From: Nocardioides daeguensis
GTDB lineage: Bacteria; Actinomycetota; Actinomycetes; Propionibacteriales; Nocardioidaceae
Reading direction: 5' to 3'
Length of the DNA stretch: 64,000 nucleotides
Assembly: GCF_019192965.1 (NCBI RefSeq)
Contig: NZ_JAHTKU010000004.1
Coordinates: 124,001 to 188,000 of the forward strand
Shown here: piece after piece, positions 16,238 through 26,030 of the stretch
How the letters are laid out: the number at the start of each line of letters is the position of its first letter
Numbering within the stretch: position 1 is the first letter of the stretch
The notes under the pieces: model-generated
What the model was told of the DNA's origin: nothing
The model's database searches: none
The model's input: only the letters and a program-made list of their open reading frames with translations
Program-made: the position numbers and the translations under genes

Positions 16238-16375
16238 TCAGCCGACCCGATGGAGCTCGCGCTGTCCCTCGGCGAAGAACGGACGCTCGGCGGCAGCGGC
16301 ACGCGCCAGCCCGAACGTGAACAGAGCGGCGGCAGCGACCCACGTCGTACCCGCGGCGGCGATCAGCATCTCCAT
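16238..16375 (-). CDS. Small single-pass membrane protein
   Basis: 45 aa; ATG 16375 preceded by AGGGGG at good spacing. The segment MEMLIAAAGTTWVAAAALF is a likely TM helix, followed by a basic/acidic tail ending RELHRVG. No family recognised. It is placed between the TauE gene and ugd, and its stop abuts a dispersed repeat. Real but unassigned is my best guess. Confidence 0.45.
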   Translation of the reverse strand: MEMLIAAAGTTWVAAAALFTFGLARAAAAERPFFAEGQRELHRVG

Positions 16376-16575
16376 GGCAGTCCCCCTTGACTGCCATCCA
16401 CGGTACCCCCGCCAGCCGGCTCGAGCCCTCGTCTGATCGGCGCGCACCCGCATGGTCATTTCGGGTGGGGTGCGCGGATCTACCGCGCAACGACCGGATT
16501 CGTCGCCCGAGGCGCTCCGCCACATCTCCGGTCGGCGCGACGCCACGACCGGCCCCGCCGGGTCAGCCGTGCCGG
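16376..16575. other. Gap between the small membrane gene and ugd
   Basis: About 200 nt without a convincing gene. GCGCACCC (16442-16449) and GGGTGCGC (16468-16475) form an 8-bp inverted repeat with an 18-nt spacer. It recalls the outer arms of the palindromes near 146, but the conserved inner GGTCG-N17-CGACC is missing. It may be a decayed copy or a chance hairpin. Confidence 0.35.
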
Positions 16576-17742
16576 TCAGTCCCGGCCGTACAGGTCGCGG
16601 GTGTAGACCTTGTCCGCCACGTCGTCGAGGACGTCGGTGCGCCGGTTGGCGATGATCACGTCCGCCTTCTCCTTGAACGTGGCGAGGTCGTTGACCACCT
16701 TCGAGCCGAAGAACCGCTTCTGGTCCAGCTCGGGCTCGAACACGACGACCTTCACGCCCTTGGCCTTGATCCGCTTCATCACGCCCTGGACGGCCGACTC
16801 CCGGAAGTTGTCCGAGCCCGCCTTCATGGTGAGCCGGTAGATGCCGACCACCTTCGGGTTGCGGCGCAGCACGTCGTCGGCGATGAAGTCCTTGCGGGTG
16901 GTGTTGGCGTCGACGATGGCGCTGATCAGGTTCTGCGGGACGTCGCGGTAGTTGGCCTGCAACTGGCGAGTGTCCTTCGGCAGGCAGTAGCCGCCGTACC
17001 CGAAGGACGGGTTGTTGTAGTGCCCGCCGATGCGCGGGTCGAGGCCGACGCCCTCGATGATCTGGCGGGTCGCGAGACCGTGGGTGGCGGCGTAGGTGTC
17101 CAGCTCGTTGAAGTACGCCACCCGCAGCGCCAGGTAGGTGTTGGCGAACAGCTTGATCGCCTCGGCCTCCGTGGACCCGGTGAACAGCACGGGAACGTCG
17201 TCGTCGACCGCGCCCTGGAGCAGCAGCTTGGCGAACAGCCGGCCCGGCTCGGTGTCGGAGCCGACCACGATCCGCGAGGGGTGCAGGTTGTCGTACAGCG
17301 CCCGGCCCTCGCGCAAGAACTCCGGGCTGAACAGGATCGACGCGCCGGGGTGCGCCTCGCGCAGCGTGTTGGTGTAGCCGACGGGCACCGTCGACTTGAT
17401 GACCACGGTGGCGGCGGGGTTCGCGGCCAGCGCCGCCTTGGTCACCCGCTCGACCGTCGAGGTGTCGAACCGGTCGGTCTCGGGGTCGTAGTTCGTCGGC
17501 GTCGCGACGATGACGTACGACGCGTCGGCGTACGCCGCCTTGGCGCTCCGGGTCGCCTGCAGGGACAGCCCGGGCCGGCGCAGGTGCTCCTCGAGCTCGG
17601 GGTCGACGATCGGCGACCGGCGCTCGTTGACCGCCTCGATCCGAGCGGCATCGACGTCGAGCACCCACACGTCGTTGTGCTGCGCGAGCAGCACGGCGTT
17701 GGACAGGCCGACGTAACCGGCCCCCACCACGGTGATCTTCAT
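16576..17742 (-). CDS. ugd: UDP-glucose 6-dehydrogenase
   Basis: 388 aa. [16 protein letters not shown] binds [22 protein letters not shown], and SPEFLREG follow; the catalytic cysteine lies in [11 protein letters not shown]. The length and wording match the short Klebsiella/E. coli type Ugd. It oxidises UDP-glucose to UDP-glucuronate for acidic polysaccharides. It stands alone between the small membrane gene and the DUF4143 gene. No operon partner is evident. Confidence 0.92.
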   Translation of the reverse strand: MKITVVGAGYVGLSNAVLLAQHNDVWVLDVDAARIEAVNERRSPIVDPELEEHLRRPGLSLQATRSAKAAYADASYVIVATPTNYDPETDRFDTSTVERVTKAALAANPAATVVIKSTVPVGYTNTLREAHPGASILFSPEFLREGRALYDNLHPSRIVVGSDTEPGRLFAKLLLQGAVDDDVPVLFTGSTEAEAIKLFANTYLALRVAYFNELDTYAATHGLATRQIIEGVGLDPRIGGHYNNPSFGYGGYCLPKDTRQLQANYRDVPQNLISAIVDANTTRKDFIADDVLRRNPKVVGIYRLTMKAGSDNFRESAVQGVMKRIKAKGVKVVVFEPELDQKRFFGSKVVNDLATFKEKADVIIANRRTDVLDDVADKVYTRDLYGRD

Positions 17743-17817
17743 GCTTCCGAGGCTGAGCGCGGCGCCTGAACGGCCCCGGGAGGCGGGATGGCCGCCCGGT
17801 GACCGTCAGGAGACCAG

Positions 17818-18594
17818 TCACTGGTCCCAGATGGTCGCGATCGGCAGGCTCCAGCGACGCGGGCCGTAGACGTGGCCGCGGCCGGCGGTGTTGAGCACCA
17901 CCCCGCCCCGGAACCGCCCGCCCGCGCGGCGCGCCAGCGCGTCCAGGCCGGCGAACTGGTGCGGCCGCAGGCTCGCCGCCGTGCGCACCTCGATGCCGTA
18001 CAGGCTGTCGTCGGGCAGCTCGACGACCAGGTCGACCTCGAGGCCGTTGCGCTCGCGCAGGTAGGCCACCCGGTGCTCGACCGCGCTGGTCGCCTGCTGC
18101 CGGAGCAGCTCGGCGGCCACGAGCCCCCGCAGCAGCGGGGCGAGCCGGCTGCGTCCGGACAGGTCGGCCAGGTCCGCGGCCGGAGCACCGCTCAGGTGTC
18201 GCGCCACGGCGGGGTCGGCGAACACGGCCTGCGGGCGGCCGATCGCGCGCTTGGCGACCGCCGCCCGGCTGCCGGGCAGCAGCACCAGCACGCCGAGGCG
18301 CACCAGCAGGTCGACGTACGGCGTCAGGGTGGTCACGGGCAGTCCGGCGGCCTGCGCGATCCGGGCCTTGTTGAGCTCGGCCGCGGGCGGGTCCGCCAGC
18401 GCGGCGAGGACGGCCCGCATCCGGTCCGGGTCGAGGCGGCGCATCCCCCGCGCCCGTCGTACGACGTCCTCGAGCTCGTCGGCGACGCCGGGACGCTCCA
18501 TCAGCGCGACGTAGTCGGGCACCGACCACGAGGTCCGCACCTCGCCCGACACCAGGGCGCGGGAGCCCAGGCGGGCGACGAGGTCAGCGGCCAC
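17818..18594 (-). CDS. DUF4143-domain protein without its AAA ATPase partner domain
   Basis: 258 aa from a GTG at 18594. A winged-helix-like segment (LNKARIAQAAGLPVTTLTPYVDLLVRLGVL) is followed by a DUF4143 nuclease-like region with HRVAYLRERNGLEVDLVVEL and YGIEVRTAASLRPHQFAGLDALA. In family members this region normally follows an N-terminal AAA domain with Walker motifs, giving about 400 aa. Here no Walker motif precedes it, so it is a truncated or standalone form. Function unknown; such proteins are often mobile or defence-associated, but nothing here proves that. Confidence 0.7.
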   Translation of the reverse strand: MAADLVARLGSRALVSGEVRTSWSVPDYVALMERPGVADELEDVVRRARGMRRLDPDRMRAVLAALADPPAAELNKARIAQAAGLPVTTLTPYVDLLVRLGVLVLLPGSRAAVAKRAIGRPQAVFADPAVARHLSGAPAADLADLSGRSRLAPLLRGLVAAELLRQQATSAVEHRVAYLRERNGLEVDLVVELPDDSLYGIEVRTAASLRPHQFAGLDALARRAGGRFRGGVVLNTAGRGHVYGPRRWSLPIATIWDQ

Positions 18595-18756
18595 GGTCAG
18601 CCAGCCTAGGGCTCCGGCGGCAAACTCGTCGATTTGTCTAGCGGGTCGCCACCGATGCCCCGCTGACAGGGAATGCGTGGCACGATGACCGGGGTCTGAG
18701 CGGTACCGATGACCGCACAGGCACGGAAACACCCCGAAAGGACAGGTCGCCCAGGC

Positions 18757-19671
18757 ATGACTCAGACGCACAGCGACTACCGCCTCAGCCAGCTGGACCA
18801 GCTGGAGGCAGAGTCGATCCACATCTTCCGCGAGGTCGCGGCCGAGTTCGAGAAGCCGGTCCTGATGTTCTCCGGCGGCAAGGACTCCATCGTGATGATG
18901 CGCCTTGCGGAGAAGGCGTTCTACCCGGCGAAGATCCCGTTCCCGGTGCTGCAGGTCGACACCGGCTACGACTTCCCCGAGGTCCTCGCCACCCGTGACA
19001 ACTGGGTCGACCGGCTCGGCGTGAAGCTGATCGTCGCCAGCGTCGAGCAGGCCATCAAGGACGGCATCGTCATCGACGACGGCAAGACCTCGCGCAACCG
19101 CCTCCAGATCGGCACCCTGCTCAACGCCATCGAGGAGAACGGCTTCACCGCCGCCTTCGGTGGCGGCCGCCGCGACGAGGAGAAGGCCCGCGCCAAGGAG
19201 CGCGTCTACTCCCACCGCGACGAGTTCGGCCAGTGGGACCCGAAGAACCAGCGCCCCGAGCTGTGGAGCCTCTACAACGGCCGCCTCCACGAGGGCGAGC
19301 ACATGCGGATCTTCCCGATCTCCAACTGGACCGAGCTGGACATCTGGGACTACATCGGCCGCGAGGGCATCGAGATCCCCAGCATCTACTTCTCGCACCG
19401 GCGCCGCGTGTTCCAGCGCGACGGCATGCTGCTGTCCGAGAGCGAGCACAACCCGCTCCGCGACGGCGAGGTCGCCGAGGAGCGCACCGTGCGGTTCCGC
19501 ACCGTCGGTGACCTGACCCTGACCGGCTGCGTGGAGTCCACCGCCAGCACCATCCCCGAGATCATCGAGGAGGTCGCGGTCGCCCGGGTCACCGAGCGCG
19601 GCGCGACCCGCGGTGACGACCGGTTCTCCGAGGCCGCAATGGAGGACCGCAAGAAGGAGGGCTACTTCTGA
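18757..19671 (+). CDS. cysD: Sulfate adenylyltransferase subunit 2
   Basis: 304 aa; ATG 18757. PP-loop ATPase: PVLMFSGGKDSIVMMRLAEKA (SGGKDS), QVDTGYDFPEV, FGGGRRDEEKARAKER, and IWDYIGREGI. With CysN it makes adenosine phosphosulfate from ATP and sulfate. It overlaps cysN by one base (TGATG). The length matches the family. Upstream 18595-18756 holds the divergent control region with the DUF4143 gene; CTGACA at 18663 could be a -35 element but no clear -10 follows. Confidence 0.95.
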   Translation: MTQTHSDYRLSQLDQLEAESIHIFREVAAEFEKPVLMFSGGKDSIVMMRLAEKAFYPAKIPFPVLQVDTGYDFPEVLATRDNWVDRLGVKLIVASVEQAIKDGIVIDDGKTSRNRLQIGTLLNAIEENGFTAAFGGGRRDEEKARAKERVYSHRDEFGQWDPKNQRPELWSLYNGRLHEGEHMRIFPISNWTELDIWDYIGREGIEIPSIYFSHRRRVFQRDGMLLSESEHNPLRDGEVAEERTVRFRTVGDLTLTGCVESTASTIPEIIEEVAVARVTERGATRGDDRFSEAAMEDRKKEGYF

Positions 19672-20930
19672 TGTCCGCTACCAACATGGACCTCCTGCGC
19701 TTCGCGACGGCCGGCTCGGTCGACGACGGCAAGTCCACCCTCATCGGGCGCCTGCTGCTCGACTCGAAGTCGATCTTCGAGGACCAGCTCGAGGCGGTCG
19801 AGGCCACCAGCGAGGCGAAGGGGTACGACTACACCGACCTCGCGCTGCTGACCGACGGCCTGCGCTCCGAGCGCGAGCAGGGCATCACCATCGACGTGGC
19901 CTACCGCTACTTCGCGACGCCCAACCGCAAGTTCATCATCGCCGACACCCCGGGCCACGTGCAGTACACCCGCAACATGGTCACCGGCGCCTCCACGGCC
20001 GACCTCGGCCTGGTGCTCGTCGACGCCCGCCAGGGCCTCACCGAGCAGTCGCGCCGGCACGCGGTGATCCTCTCCCTGCTCCGCGTCCCGCACCTCGTGC
20101 TGGCGGTGAACAAGATGGACCTCGTCGACTTCGACCAGGCCGTCTACGAGAAGATCTACGCCGAGTTCACCCAGTTCGCGACCAAGCTCAACGTCCCCGA
20201 CCTCGAGGTCATCCCGATCTCGGCGCTGCAGGGCGACAACGTGGTGACCCGCTCGGAGAACATGCCGTGGTACTCCGGTCCCACGCTCATGCACCACCTC
20301 GAGCACGTCCACGTGGCCTCCGACCGCGACCTGATCGACGCCCGCTTCCCGGTGCAGTACGTCATCCGCCCGAAGTCGGACGAGTTCCACGACTACCGCG
20401 GGTACGCCGGCCAGGTCGCCGGCGGCGTCCTCAAGCCGGGCGACGAGGTCGTCGTCCTCCCCTCGGGCATGACGTCGAAGATCGCCAAGATCGACCTGTT
20501 CGACAAGGAGATCACCGAGGCCTTCCCGCCGATGAGCGTCACGGTCCACCTCGAGGACGACGTCGACGTCTCGCGCGGCGACATGATCGCGCGGGTCAAG
20601 AACGCCCCGGTCCCCAGCCAGGACATCGACGCGATGATCTGCTGGATGACCACCACCCCGCTGCAGCCGCGGCAGAAGCTGGCGATCAAGCACACGACCC
20701 GCACGGGCCGCGCGCTGGTCAAGGACATCCAGTACCGCCTCGACGTCAACACGCTGCACCGCGACCAGGAGACCAAGGAGCTCGGCGTCAACGAGATCGG
20801 CCGCGTCACGCTGCGCACCACGGTGCCGCTGCTGTGCGACCCATACTCGAGGAACCGCACCACCGGCTCGTTCATCCTGATCGACGAGGCGACCGGCGTG
20901 ACCGTCGGCGCCGGCATGATTAACGGCTGA
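19671..20930 (+). CDS. cysN: Sulfate adenylyltransferase subunit 1 (GTPase)
   Basis: 419 aa. GTPase motifs: G1 GSVDDGKST, G2 region REQGITIDVAYRYF, G3 DTPGHVQYT, G4 NKMD, then beta-barrel domains to VTVGAGMING. It drives APS synthesis by GTP hydrolysis with CysD. It lacks a fused APS kinase; that activity is supplied by the fusion at 13228. A strong hairpin terminator follows 19 nt after the stop. Confidence 0.95.
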   Translation: MSATNMDLLRFATAGSVDDGKSTLIGRLLLDSKSIFEDQLEAVEATSEAKGYDYTDLALLTDGLRSEREQGITIDVAYRYFATPNRKFIIADTPGHVQYTRNMVTGASTADLGLVLVDARQGLTEQSRRHAVILSLLRVPHLVLAVNKMDLVDFDQAVYEKIYAEFTQFATKLNVPDLEVIPISALQGDNVVTRSENMPWYSGPTLMHHLEHVHVASDRDLIDARFPVQYVIRPKSDEFHDYRGYAGQVAGGVLKPGDEVVVLPSGMTSKIAKIDLFDKEITEAFPPMSVTVHLEDDVDVSRGDMIARVKNAPVPSQDIDAMICWMTTTPLQPRQKLAIKHTTRTGRALVKDIQYRLDVNTLHRDQETKELGVNEIGRVTLRTTVPLLCDPYSRNRTTGSFILIDEATGVTVGAGMING

Positions 20931-20948
20931 CGTCCGCGCAACGCCCAG

Positions 20949-20977
20949 CGGTGCCCGTCCATGTTGGACGGGCACCG
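20949..20977 (+). terminator. Hairpin terminator after cysDN
   Basis: CGGTGCCCGTCC (20949-20960) pairs perfectly with 20966-20977 around a 5-nt loop, and is followed by TTGACGCTT. Confidence 0.8.
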
Positions 20978-21114
20978 TTGACGCTTCTCGGCTAGTCACG
21001 CCTGGGCGCATCCCACGGCCAGAGATTCCTTCGGCTCCGGAGCAGCGAAAGCCACGCAGAGCGAGGCGGGCTGGATCGGTACCGTACGAGCGGCATCCGA
21101 AGCGCGTCGATGCG

Positions 21115-22536
21115 TCAGGTGCCTGGGCTCCCCCTGCGCATCGTCGACCGAGCGGCCTCCATGGCACGTACCGAGCCGATCTCATCCCCAGCAATAGCGG
21201 CGCGCCGTTTGGCTGAGAGCTTTGGCGCGCCACCAGCCGAGCCCGCCGACTGCCGCTGCGCCGAATCGCCACTCGAAGGGCGTGTGATCAAGCCGTATCC
21301 AAGGCCCGCGACAAGGAACCACGCTGGAAAGACTGAACTGCCCAGCAGGCCCCAGCCGGTCCAGCCAATCATAAGAATGACTGGCGCCAGCGCAAGTACG
21401 GCCGTCGACGCCGCACCCTGAGGTCCCGCCTTACGCCGCGCACCGAGAGCTCGCATCACAAGGACGAGCAGAGGTACGGCCAGTAGCACCGAGCCAGCGA
21501 TTCCGAGTTCTGCTGCGGCAAGGAGATAAGTGCTGTGCACGGGCACCCCGGACGCCGTCAGTTGGTCCGTCTGACCGACTGTCTCGACGTAGGAATTCGG
21601 CCCCACCCCGAACCAAGGAGCGTTTCTGATCGCACGATGCGCCACTGGCGTCAACTGGCTGCGGGCTCCGCCGCTCGGATCTTCGGCAAACCGAGCAGCG
21701 ACCACCCCGAAACTCCCAGCAATGCCCAGCATGACGATGCCGATCATCGCCATCTTCTTAGCCCGGGAGAAGACTTCAGGAATCTGCAAGAGCGCCCAGA
21801 AAGCAACGAATGCGATCACGCCAATTATGACAGCGCGACCGCCTGTCATGACCGCGACCATGAGCGCAACCCCTGCCGCCAAGAACACATGAGGGCGCCT
21901 CAGTCCGGAAGAGCCATGCACTGCCGTCATAAAGAACGTGGCTAGCAGAAGAAGGACGATCTTTCCGAGATCATTGGGGTGAGAAATGGTCCCGTTGAAG
22001 CGCCCCTCCAATAGAGCCGCCTGAGCCGGCGCCATCGGGTTGATCGCATAGCCCAGCGCCTGTAGCGCGACCACGCCGAGTTCCAAGAGAAGCAGCAGCA
22101 GCGCGACTCTTCCAACAAATGCGCGAGCACGATCATCGACGGCTAGGCCCGCCGCAGCGGAACAGCCGACGATCCACGCGACGAGGCCCGACGCGACATG
22201 CATTAGCCCGGAAACCACTTCCGGCGTGCTCGGCCAGGCAATCGAGAATGCGACCAGCATCCACACAAAGACTGGAAGAACGAGAACGGCTCCTCTCACC
22301 CGCCCACTCAGGACGAATAGGCCCGTCATCAGCAGCAGAGCCACGAGCCAGGTTGCAATCGCCGGCTGCGCAGTGGAAATGCCCACATGTCGCGTCCGCC
22401 CACCATCAGTCAAGATATGCGGAGCAGCGACGATGACGACGAGCGGAATAACGACAGGTACCGCAGCCCGCAGGCGCCGAGGAATAGACAAGGCTGCCAT
22501 TCCGACCAGCGCAGCAAACACGAGGGCCGTGATCAC
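21115..22536 (-). CDS. O-antigen ligase/Wzy-like polymerase
   Basis: 473 aa; GTG 22536 overlapping the upstream stop. About 11-12 hydrophobic segments are visible, with a large loop between residues about 290 and 340 carrying GVGPNSYVETVG and VPVHSTYLLAAAELGI, typical of the Wzy_C/O-antigen ligase family. It would polymerise or transfer undecaprenyl-linked repeat units outside the membrane. It is the last gene of a six-gene minus-strand operon whose base composition is clearly less GC-rich than its neighbours. The polar tail after about 425 is rich in Ser/Ala/Arg. Confidence 0.85.
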   Translation of the reverse strand: MITALVFAALVGMAALSIPRRLRAAVPVVIPLVVIVAAPHILTDGGRTRHVGISTAQPAIATWLVALLLMTGLFVLSGRVRGAVLVLPVFVWMLVAFSIAWPSTPEVVSGLMHVASGLVAWIVGCSAAAGLAVDDRARAFVGRVALLLLLLELGVVALQALGYAINPMAPAQAALLEGRFNGTISHPNDLGKIVLLLLATFFMTAVHGSSGLRRPHVFLAAGVALMVAVMTGGRAVIIGVIAFVAFWALLQIPEVFSRAKKMAMIGIVMLGIAGSFGVVAARFAEDPSGGARSQLTPVAHRAIRNAPWFGVGPNSYVETVGQTDQLTASGVPVHSTYLLAAAELGIAGSVLLAVPLLVLVMRALGARRKAGPQGAASTAVLALAPVILMIGWTGWGLLGSSVFPAWFLVAGLGYGLITRPSSGDSAQRQSAGSAGGAPKLSAKRRAAIAGDEIGSVRAMEAARSTMRRGSPGT

Positions 22537-23396
22537 AGCTGATCGCCGAGGGCTCTGGTCAGATCGCCAGCACGGTCAGCGCACCGATCCGCACGAACAG
22601 CCGTCATGTCATAAGCGTCATCAACGGCGGCGCGGTCAAGTCCACCAACTAGGTCCCTCACGGAAGACGCCGCCGGGGCGGGCTCGTCAAGTGCAGAATA
22701 GAAATCCTGATACTTGAAATCCGGCTCTCCGTGGCCGTCGATATTGAACCGGATGGCCGGCCTGCCCAGCGAGTGAGCAACGATCAGCCCGTGCAGACTC
22801 GAGGACAGGACCAGCTCGCTCGCCGCGACCTCCCTGATGACGTCGCGAGGAGGAAGCGTCGGCGGAATTATGCGGAACCCCGAAGCACGCAAAGCTCGGA
22901 CTGCCTCTCGGCCTGCTACAGAGTTCCAAGTTCGGAAATGTGGAATCGCCGACCGGCGACCACGCACGTGAGTTCCACTAGTTGTCGCGAATTCCGATGC
23001 GAGCACTCCCGGGTCTCCGACCGGCGTGCCACTCAGGCCAAGAGCAGTCGCCGACAATTGGCCCCTGACTGCTGCGAAGCTGATGCCGTCGCGGTCCTGC
23101 TGCGAAGATCTGCGGCATCCAGATCCCCACACCACACCTTGAAACCCACCGGCTATGAGCAACTCAACGATCGAGCCCACGGCCGCGAGCGCCGCCCGCT
23201 GCGGCGGGGCCCAAGTGACGCGGCGCCCAGTCACAAGCTCGACGACCATCGGCGACAGCTCGTCGCCGAAGTTGGTGCCGAGGCGACGAGGAACTTCGGC
23301 TGCGAGAGAGAGCCAGCCACGGCTCGCATGCCTAACCTCTGGCCACATTGCCCGAGGCGAGCGCCGAGGCGACCACCAGTAGACCTCAATGCTCAC
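22533..23396 (-). CDS. Polysaccharide pyruvyl transferase family protein
   Basis: 287 aa from a GTG at 23396 (GTGA overlap with the flippase stop; AAGGG upstream). NFGDELSPMVVELVTG, GGFQGVVWGSG, and SSLHGLIVAHSLGRPAIRFN are the hallmarks of the CsaB/pyruvyl transferase family. Such enzymes add ketal pyruvate from phosphoenolpyruvate to sugars of a surface polymer, introducing negative charge. It would act on the cytoplasmic repeat unit made by neighbouring glycosyltransferases. Confidence 0.85.
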   Translation of the reverse strand: MSIEVYWWSPRRSPRAMWPEVRHASRGWLSLAAEVPRRLGTNFGDELSPMVVELVTGRRVTWAPPQRAALAAVGSIVELLIAGGFQGVVWGSGCRRSSQQDRDGISFAAVRGQLSATALGLSGTPVGDPGVLASEFATTSGTHVRGRRSAIPHFRTWNSVAGREAVRALRASGFRIIPPTLPPRDVIREVAASELVLSSSLHGLIVAHSLGRPAIRFNIDGHGEPDFKYQDFYSALDEPAPAASSVRDLVGGLDRAAVDDAYDMTAVRADRCADRAGDLTRALGDQL

Positions 23397-24874
23397 GTTC
23401 CGGCCCTTCCGTAGACACCGGGCAGTCGTCGGACAAGCGGCACGAGAGCGCCTCGTGCGCTTGGCACGGCTGCCAAGGACAGGTGGTAGACGACGCCCCA
23501 AGCTGCAGTTCCAACTACTAATGCAGAGGTGGGACTGTTCGCGAATTTGTCGGCTGCGATTAGACCGACCGTCGCGGCCATCAGGGCGGCCGCAACAACC
23601 GATGCCCCAACGCGCAGCTGCACCCCAGCGGATATGCCGGAAACGCGGCTCGCGCCCAGCCACACCATTGGCCAAGTGAGTGCCATCCCGACCGCGTAGC
23701 CAACAGCCACGCCAAGGCTTCCCCATGCACTTCCGCCGACCAGCGCTGCAACCGCGGCGACGCGCGTCAGGAACGAGATCCGCAGGTGCGTCGACGTCGC
23801 GGCCTCCGCTAGGAAGACCCAATAGCTAACATATCCAGCGGCCTGAAACATCCCTCCTACGGCGAGGATTTGAAACAATGGCGTCACGCCTGACCAATCC
23901 GAGCCGAATACCCATGGAACGACGCAGGGTGCCGCCGAAATTGCCAACCCAAAAGACCCGACGAAGACGTAACAGACGGCGGCCGACGTCTCGTTGACCT
24001 TGGCGATATAAGACACCCGATCTGCCCTTGCCACCGACAACAATGGCAAGGCAACAGAGGTCAGCGGCCCCAACCCTTGGGCCAACGGCGCCTGCGTCAA
24101 CTGTGACGCGCGACTGTAGTAGCCCAACGCCCGCCCCCCTGCAATTGCGCCGACGAGAACACTGTCGATACTTCGCGAGAAGTAGACCATAAGCTGCGTG
24201 CCGGACAGCGTCACACCGTAGCGAAGCAGATCTCTCATGCCTGCTTCGCGGCTCGGTAGTCCAGGGATAAACCCCGCCAGAAGCCAGCGAGCCGCGAGCA
24301 GAAGCGCCTGTTGGGAGACAAGCTGGACGCCGATCGCCCAGTATCCGAATCCGGACAGCGCTAAGCCGATACCAATCGCCACCGCGGCGACTTGTGCCAC
24401 CAGATCACTAAGCGAGAGGGCCAGGAACCTCAACTGCCGAGTGAGCGCGGCTTGGAACTGAGTCTGAAATCCGCTGAAGAGGAACTGCAACCCCAAGAAA
24501 GACGTTAAGGCAACGAGTCGCCCGTCCCCGTAGAGAAGCGCAACCAAGGGCGAACCGGCAGCGAAGATCACGCACAGGAAGATCCCGACGGCTCCGTTGA
24601 TCCAGAAGAGGTTATCCCGCTGCTTGACGGTCAACTGCGAGGCTTGAACTGCCGCAGCGAGAAGACCCGACTCACGCAGTACCTCGCCGATTCCCAGTAG
24701 AGCCATCGCCATCGCCACTAGGCCGTAGGTCGACGGACCAAGAATGCGCCCCATGACGGCCAGGCCGCCAAACATCACGACTAGGCGCACAGACTGGGTG
24801 ATCAGTGTCGTGATGGCGCCCCGCGCGGCAGCACCCTTTCGCGCGGAGGTGCCGTTATAGACGGCGTGCGACAT
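23393..24874 (-). CDS. Lipopolysaccharide/exopolysaccharide flippase (Wzx/WzxC-like)
   Basis: 493 aa with about 12-14 hydrophobic segments. ITTLITQSVRLVVMFGGLAVMGRILGPSTYGLVAMAMALLG is the typical first unit of the polysaccharide transporter branch of the MATE superfamily. It would move lipid-linked repeat units across the membrane. It overlaps the upstream glycosyltransferase by 20 nt and the downstream pyruvyl transferase by 4 nt. This is the first of two flippases in the window; the other is at 61652. Confidence 0.87.
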   Translation of the reverse strand: MSHAVYNGTSARKGAAARGAITTLITQSVRLVVMFGGLAVMGRILGPSTYGLVAMAMALLGIGEVLRESGLLAAAVQASQLTVKQRDNLFWINGAVGIFLCVIFAAGSPLVALLYGDGRLVALTSFLGLQFLFSGFQTQFQAALTRQLRFLALSLSDLVAQVAAVAIGIGLALSGFGYWAIGVQLVSQQALLLAARWLLAGFIPGLPSREAGMRDLLRYGVTLSGTQLMVYFSRSIDSVLVGAIAGGRALGYYSRASQLTQAPLAQGLGPLTSVALPLLSVARADRVSYIAKVNETSAAVCYVFVGSFGLAISAAPCVVPWVFGSDWSGVTPLFQILAVGGMFQAAGYVSYWVFLAEAATSTHLRISFLTRVAAVAALVGGSAWGSLGVAVGYAVGMALTWPMVWLGASRVSGISAGVQLRVGASVVAAALMAATVGLIAADKFANSPTSALVVGTAAWGVVYHLSLAAVPSARGALVPLVRRLPGVYGRAGT

Positions 24875-26030
24875 CAGCTTTCCTCATCGCTTGCGCGACG
24901 CCCTCGGCAAGCGCGCGGCTCACGGCCATGTCCGAGTAGTTTGCCACCGTCCACGTGCTGGCGCGACCCGCCATTGCCAAAGCCAGGTCGTTATCAACTA
25001 ATAGGCGCCGGATTGCGTCGCGCCACTCTTCGGCCGAGTCCGCGACAATTGTGTGCTCGCCATCTTCGACGCCGGCGCCGACTGCCACGACCGGAGTGAC
25101 GACCGTCGGAACACCACACTCAAGAGCCTCAATGAACTTGAGTTGCACCCCGGTCGCACTTCTAACGGGAACGATGGCGATCTGCGCCCGGGAGTATTCC
25201 TCGGCAATTGACGGGACCCGTCCGGTCACCACGATCCCTGGTCGAGCAGAGAGCGCCTTTACCGCTCTGCTCGGTCTTTCTCCGACCACAACAAGCTCCA
25301 CGCCAGGGAATTCTCTCGCCAGAGGCGGAAGGACCTGGTCGGCGAACCATGTCACTGCCTCGACGTTAGGTCGATAGCACTGCCGGCCGACAAACACGAT
25401 CCGACCGGGGGTGGAGTCGCGCGGTCTCACGTCACCAGCGCTTTTGGGGCTACGAACGAGGATGTCGCGGCCGGGATCTTCGACGTCGACCGGAGAGGAA
25501 TAGAGCACCGCCCCTGCTTGGCCCTCTGCGCGACGCTCCGCGCGTCGCATACGTCGCGCCTCTATGCGACCCAGCGCACGGGCCACGAAGCTTGTAGAAG
25601 TTCGCGAGGACAGTTCATAGAATCTGCTTCGGCGCTCGTCGAGGTCGACCATCGTCGCAGTCTCTGCCCCGACCAATGACAGGAACTGCGCGCTCCTCAC
25701 AACGTTGAAGTAGACAATGTCTGGCGAAAGCTCAGCCAACTCGCGCCGGAGGACCCTCCGGAAGCGGGGGCTCGACGTGTAGGCCTGCTGTAGGGAGCGT
25801 TGTGTGAAGACTGCGGCGGCAACCCGCACTACTGCTGCCCACCGAGAGCCGCGCACTGACGTCACGCTGTTGACGAAGTTCAGCCGGTCGAACTCGGCGC
25901 CCTCCTCATCGCTCCAAGCGATTCCCACTACGTGCACCTCGTGCCCTTGGGCCTTCAACATCCGCAGCAGTCCTAGACTCCGGGGTCGGACACGACACGG
26001 AGCCCAAGGCGTCACAAACAGAATCTTCAT
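24855..26030 (-). CDS. Glycosyltransferase family 4-like
   Basis: 391 aa, ATG 26030. GT-B fold: N-terminal KILFVTPWAPCRVRPRSLGLL, then the acceptor domain, and the C-terminal half with GRIVFVGRQCYRPNVEAVTWF, VTGRVPSIAEEYSRAQI, and GVQLKFIEALECGVPTVVTP, where the donor-binding Glu lies. It resembles the sugar transferase/PEP-CTERM type GT4 group. Donor and linkage are unknown. Overlaps with both neighbours show translational coupling. Confidence 0.85.
   Translation of the reverse strand: MKILFVTPWAPCRVRPRSLGLLRMLKAQGHEVHVVGIAWSDEEGAEFDRLNFVNSVTSVRGSRWAAVVRVAAAVFTQRSLQQAYTSSPRFRRVLRRELAELSPDIVYFNVVRSAQFLSLVGAETATMVDLDERRSRFYELSSRTSTSFVARALGRIEARRMRRAERRAEGQAGAVLYSSPVDVEDPGRDILVRSPKSAGDVRPRDSTPGRIVFVGRQCYRPNVEAVTWFADQVLPPLAREFPGVELVVVGERPSRAVKALSARPGIVVTGRVPSIAEEYSRAQIAIVPVRSATGVQLKFIEALECGVPTVVTPVVAVGAGVEDGEHTIVADSAEEWRDAIRRLLVDNDLALAMAGRASTWTVANYSDMAVSRALAEGVAQAMRKADVARRL

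Noticed and set aside
16442..16475. Sixth copy of the nuclease-associated palindrome
   Set aside because: Only 8-bp arms match and the conserved GGTCG-N17-CGACC core is missing; kept only as a possible decayed copy.
18595..18756. Riboswitch or leader peptide before cysDN
   Set aside because: No cysteine-rich short ORF and no recognisable conserved RNA structure could be made out by eye.
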